From Acanthamoeba castellanii str. Neff (Eukaryota > Discosea > Longamoebia > Acanthamoebidae), in contig NW_004457380.1 in NCBI RefSeq assembly GCF_000313135.1, positions 619,946 to 641,217 on the forward strand: a DNA stretch of 21,272 nt, in the 5' to 3' direction. The notes below the pieces were generated by a model. That model saw only the letters and a program-made list of their open reading frames with translations, did no database searches and was not told the DNA's origin. The position numbers and the translations under genes are program-made. Positions 18,201 through 21,272 of this stretch are shown piece by piece. Within the stretch, counting starts at the first letter, position 1; every line of letters begins with the position of its first letter.

Positions 18201-21200
18201 TAGGTCGTGCGCAGGGCGCAGCACGGCATCTACAAACGACTCGCCACACGTGAGCATGTAACCACGTGTAAAAAAAAATCGAGATATAAAATGACAATTA
18301 TTATTACTGAAGTCAATATTGTTTTGTAAAATAAATATTTATAGAAAAAATTAGAGGAAATGGGTACCAGTCCCACGTGGAGGCAGTAGTGAGTCAAGAA
18401 GAAAGCCTCGGTCACGAAGTCAAACGACCCCAGCTCTGTCGCGTTGACCGTCAGTTGAACAGGAAAGCGATCATAAAACACACGCAGCACACGACACACT
18501 GTGGAGATTGTTGGACAAACCTTTCTTGGCGGGCCTTTCCTTCTCCTTGCCCTTGCCCTTGCCCTCGCCTCCTTGGTCGGCCGGCTCGCCGTCCTCGACG
18601 AGCGGGGGCAAGCCCTGCTCGACCTCTGCCTGCGACCGCCGGGCGTTGACCCACGCGTTGACCGCCTCGAGCGAGGCGGAGAGCTTCGTCTCCTGCGAGG
18701 TGTCGAGCCGCTGCGTGAACTGGTAGTACGACCCGTCGATACGCTTGATCTGATGAAGAACAGAACAATAAATAAATTAGGATTAATTTACAAAAAAATA
18801 AATACTATATCAATAAAAAATATTGAATGACAAAAATAAAAATGAAGTAAAATAGGGGAAACAGTGAAAATAGCATTGGAAAAAACAAACAAAACAAACA
18901 AACAAACCTTTTCGTCCTTGATGCCATCGGTGAAGGGCTGACAGGACTGAAGCAGCACGCTGCTCAGGTTGAGCATGAAGCCGTCCGTTGAAACGGAGAA
19001 GCGGTCGTTCTGAACACGCGGGAGTGGAGATAAGACAACCACTTTAGGTTCGGATTGGTGGTCAGCGTGATCTGCGCGTACGTGGATCTTGCCTCGGCCA
19101 CGGTTGGCCATCAGAGTCTTGGCCAGCCAGCGGAGGACCGTGTCGCGCGTCTCGCCGCACTTGATGAGGTTCATCACAATATCGTGCAAATAGGACTGCA
19201 CACACACCACAGCCGCACGGACAGGTGCAAATACTCGTGAGCGCTGGTGATGACACCCGCACGACACACACGACACACACGACACACACCACACACACAC
19301 CAGAACAGGAGGCGCACCTGCATAGGGTTGAGATGAGAGCGAATGATGAGGTTGGATCCGTTCACGTCCTCCCGGGATCGCTCTGTGGCGTTGGAGAAGT
19401 AGGAAACCCCCACGGCCGGCTGGAGGAACGGCAACAGCGGCAGAAACGACGTGAGCGCGACAGTTTGGCGTGCCGTGTGCGTGCGTGCGTAGAATGCAAG
19501 GCGCAGGGATGCGGTACGTTTTCGGGGAAGCACGTGAAGTGGAAGAAGGGTCCCAGGTAGGAGCGCTCCTCGATGTCCCGCCCGTTGGCCACCATCAGCA
19601 GAGGCTCCCAGTTGGGCAAACGCGTAATCTGTTGATTACGACGACGACGACGACGTTGTGAGTCTCATTTCACAAAGCCCGCCAGAGGCGATCGCAAGGC
19701 GCGGGGGAAGGTTCGTGTACCACTTTGGCGATGGGCCCGCCTTGGTGAGGAGCGCGAGGGCGCGGAGGTGCTGGAGGAACGGGTCCAGCAGCGTCTTCTT
19801 CGCCACCGCCTCGCGCAGGTGGGACAGAATCGGATCGAGGATCTGTGGGCGCGAGAGGTAGGCCATGAGTTTGTTTTCTTCTCGGCCGAGAGAGAGAGAG
19901 AGAGAAAGGGAAGATCGAGGCGAGGGCCAGGGCCAGGGAAGCGCACCACAGCGAGGCCTTCGTCTTCAAATTGCTGGGCCAGCTGCTGCAAAAAGCCGCT
20001 GGGCAGCTCGCGGTCGTCATTGGGCGCGGCCTCGAGATAGGGAAGCAGCAGCAACGCCAGAGGCTCTGCCACGAGGAACAAAAGAATACAAATCAATAAT
20101 AAATATATAAATATATACATAAAAAATTATAATTACCAAGTATAGAATAATAGGACACGCAATTAATTGAAAGGAAAGGGAATATGACACCGTTGGGGAA
20201 GCGTGGCATTCGCCACAGAGGAGTGTTCTGAAGCATGAGGCCCGCGTGGGTCACCACACACCTGATCGTGTCGTCGATCGTCTCGACCAACGCGTTCGGC
20301 TGGCGAGGCGTGGGAGCGATGATCAGCCGCTGCAACCGGTTGCGGAAGTGGGGAGGGCTAAGTACCGAGCGCAGCTCATTTCTGCCCCGCGTGTATGCGT
20401 CGAGCAAATACTTCATGGCCTGGTCCGGCGTCAGCTGCTCCAGCACCTCGCCGAGCGCAGAGTCTGCACGCGCGTGTCAGCGACCAGGTTGGCTCCCCAC
20501 ACCACCACCACCATTCCGGATAAGTTCTGCAGTCATGAATCGGTGCCGTACCGATGTGGTAGGTGGTGAGGAGCAGCTCCTGGCCCTCGGCTTGGATCTC
20601 AGCTGCGAGCTTCGGCAGACGGAACGTCTGCGTCGCCTTTCCAGCTCCCGAACCGTGCAACTACCGATGAGGAATCCAAAACAGATGAGGTCTGAACACG
20701 ACACACACACAACGACACACACACACACACACCATGGGATACCTTCTTGATGGGCCGTGCGTCTGTGCTTGCGTTGAGGCTGGCGCCCAGTATTCTGGCG
20801 ATGATGAGGTGCACGCGCCTGGCCTGCTTCTGTTCGTCGGTGAGACCTGCCTGCTCCTGCTCCTCCCTCTCCCTCTCTTCGTTCTGCTGCTCTTCGTCTC
20901 GCCTTCGCTTGGCCTTCTCGGCTTCGCTGCGCTGCGCAGCTGACGTGGCCGATGGCGACGAAGACGAAGACGAAAGCGACGACGTTGCTGCTGATCGCGA
21001 TGATGAAGAAGATGCTGAAGACGAAGACAAGACCTTTGGCTTGGGGCTGGCTGAGTCCTGCTTGCTCTGCTGCTGGGCAGCCCACTTCTCCCGGGCCTCC
21101 TGGGCCTTGGCCTTCTTCTCCTCCCTGGCGAGGCGCTCGGCCTGCTGCTGCTTGAGGTACTCGTCCATCGCCTCCTTGGCCATCAGCTTACGTTCATCGG

Positions 21201-21236
21201 CCGCCGTAGTGCCCGACGCAGGCGGGCCGCCTTGCC
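15272..21236 (-). CDS. UFD2/UBE4-type U-box ubiquitin conjugation factor E4, 5' partial
   Basis: Hand-built exons (minus strand): 21236-20743, 20660-20552, 20463-20191, 20065-19947, 19842-19721, 19628-19518, 19419-19318, 19195-19082, 19009-18908, 18749-18521, 18435-18368, 18229-18131, 18073-18006, 17857-17741, 17642-17462, 17366-17281, 17186-16881, 16784-16640, 16514-16420, 16307-16190, 16070-15885, 15754-15649, 15569-15420, 15327-15272; about 1,180 residues. The first exon has an acceptor at 21237, so the start lies outside. Its N-terminus is Gln/Glu/Lys- and Ser-rich. The UFD2 core follows, with [36 protein letters not shown] and QFYDKF. A C-terminal U-box starts at [20 protein letters not shown] and continues through [10 protein letters not shown]4 enzymes extend ubiquitin chains on substrates with an E2 and CDC48/p97, for proteasomal degradation. 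Exon 5 is one base short, and exon 17 may hide an intron. No zinc ligands are needed; a U-box is held by salt bridges. Confidence 0.88.
16297..16314. repeat. 18-bp perfect palindrome across a splice acceptor
   Basis: CGCTCAGGTACCTGAGCG is its own reverse complement and spans the acceptor of E4 exon 20 (AG at 16309-16308). On both strands it presents CAGGTACCTG, which also resembles a donor. Confidence 0.8.
17941..17990. repeat. (TGG)n microsatellite in an E4 intron
   Basis: About 16 perfect TGG units following a GT dinucleotide run at about 17920-17940, inside the intron 17858-18005. On the gene strand it reads (CCA)n, close to the donor. Confidence 0.9.
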
Positions 21237-21272
21237 CTGCGCAGGGCACAAGCCGCGATGAGCATTGAAAGC

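Noticed and set aside
1..21272. Bacterial-type features (operons, Shine-Dalgarno sites, CRISPR array, rRNA or tRNA genes)
   Set aside because: The spliced genes and eukaryotic families rule out a bacterial reading, and no cloverleaf, rRNA-like sequence or spacer-repeat array was found. The regular repeats are coding or simple-sequence repeats.

Overview
The window reads as nuclear DNA of a free-living protist. Genes are GC-rich, closely packed on both strands and broken by many short GT-AG introns, often with donors GTACGC, GTACGT or GTGCGC. The nearest fit I know is an Acanthamoeba-like amoebozoan; this is an inference from gene style and composition, not from a marker gene. There are no bacterial operons, rRNA, recognisable tRNA, CRISPR array or transposase.

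Layout: (1) 3-2206 (+), the 3' part of a mucin-like Pro/Thr/Ser-repeat surface protein with one C-terminal membrane helix; its reading frame shifts twice inside the repeat. (2) 2639-5149 (-), a membrane-anchored alpha/beta hydrolase in eight exons. (3) 5741-7507 (-), a DHRS1-like short-chain dehydrogenase in eight exons. (4) 7508-8092, a spacer with a perfect 14-bp inverted repeat and a decayed partial copy of the dehydrogenase. (5) 8093-8938 (+), an intronless sterol desaturase/fatty acid hydroxylase family membrane protein. (6) 9117-10512 (+), an ECHDC3-like enoyl-CoA hydratase homologue in five exons, lacking both usual catalytic glutamates. (7) 10588-12143 (-), a theta-class glutathione S-transferase in seven exons, its stop only 75 bp from that of the convergent hydratase homologue. 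(8) 12517-14977 (-), a long Ser-rich disordered protein of unknown role. (9) 15272-21236 (-), a UFD2/UBE4-type U-box ubiquitin chain-elongation factor (E4) in about 24 exons, 5' end outside the window.

Genes 2 to 7 form a loose neighbourhood of lipid and xenobiotic metabolism. This may be chance, since eukaryotic neighbours need not be functionally linked. Exon models were built by hand by matching donor and acceptor phase across each intron; nearly all junctions close in frame. The exceptions are flagged: the hydrolase exon 2/3 junction, a missing base in E4 exon 5, and an unresolved stretch in E4 exon 17.

I found no convincing novel multi-gene system. The points most worth a second look are the decayed dehydrogenase copy with its flanking inverted repeat, the intron flanked by a 7-bp direct repeat, the CACGACAC-type sequence filling many introns, the frame jumps in the repeat protein and in the E4 gene, and the uncharacterised Ser-rich protein.
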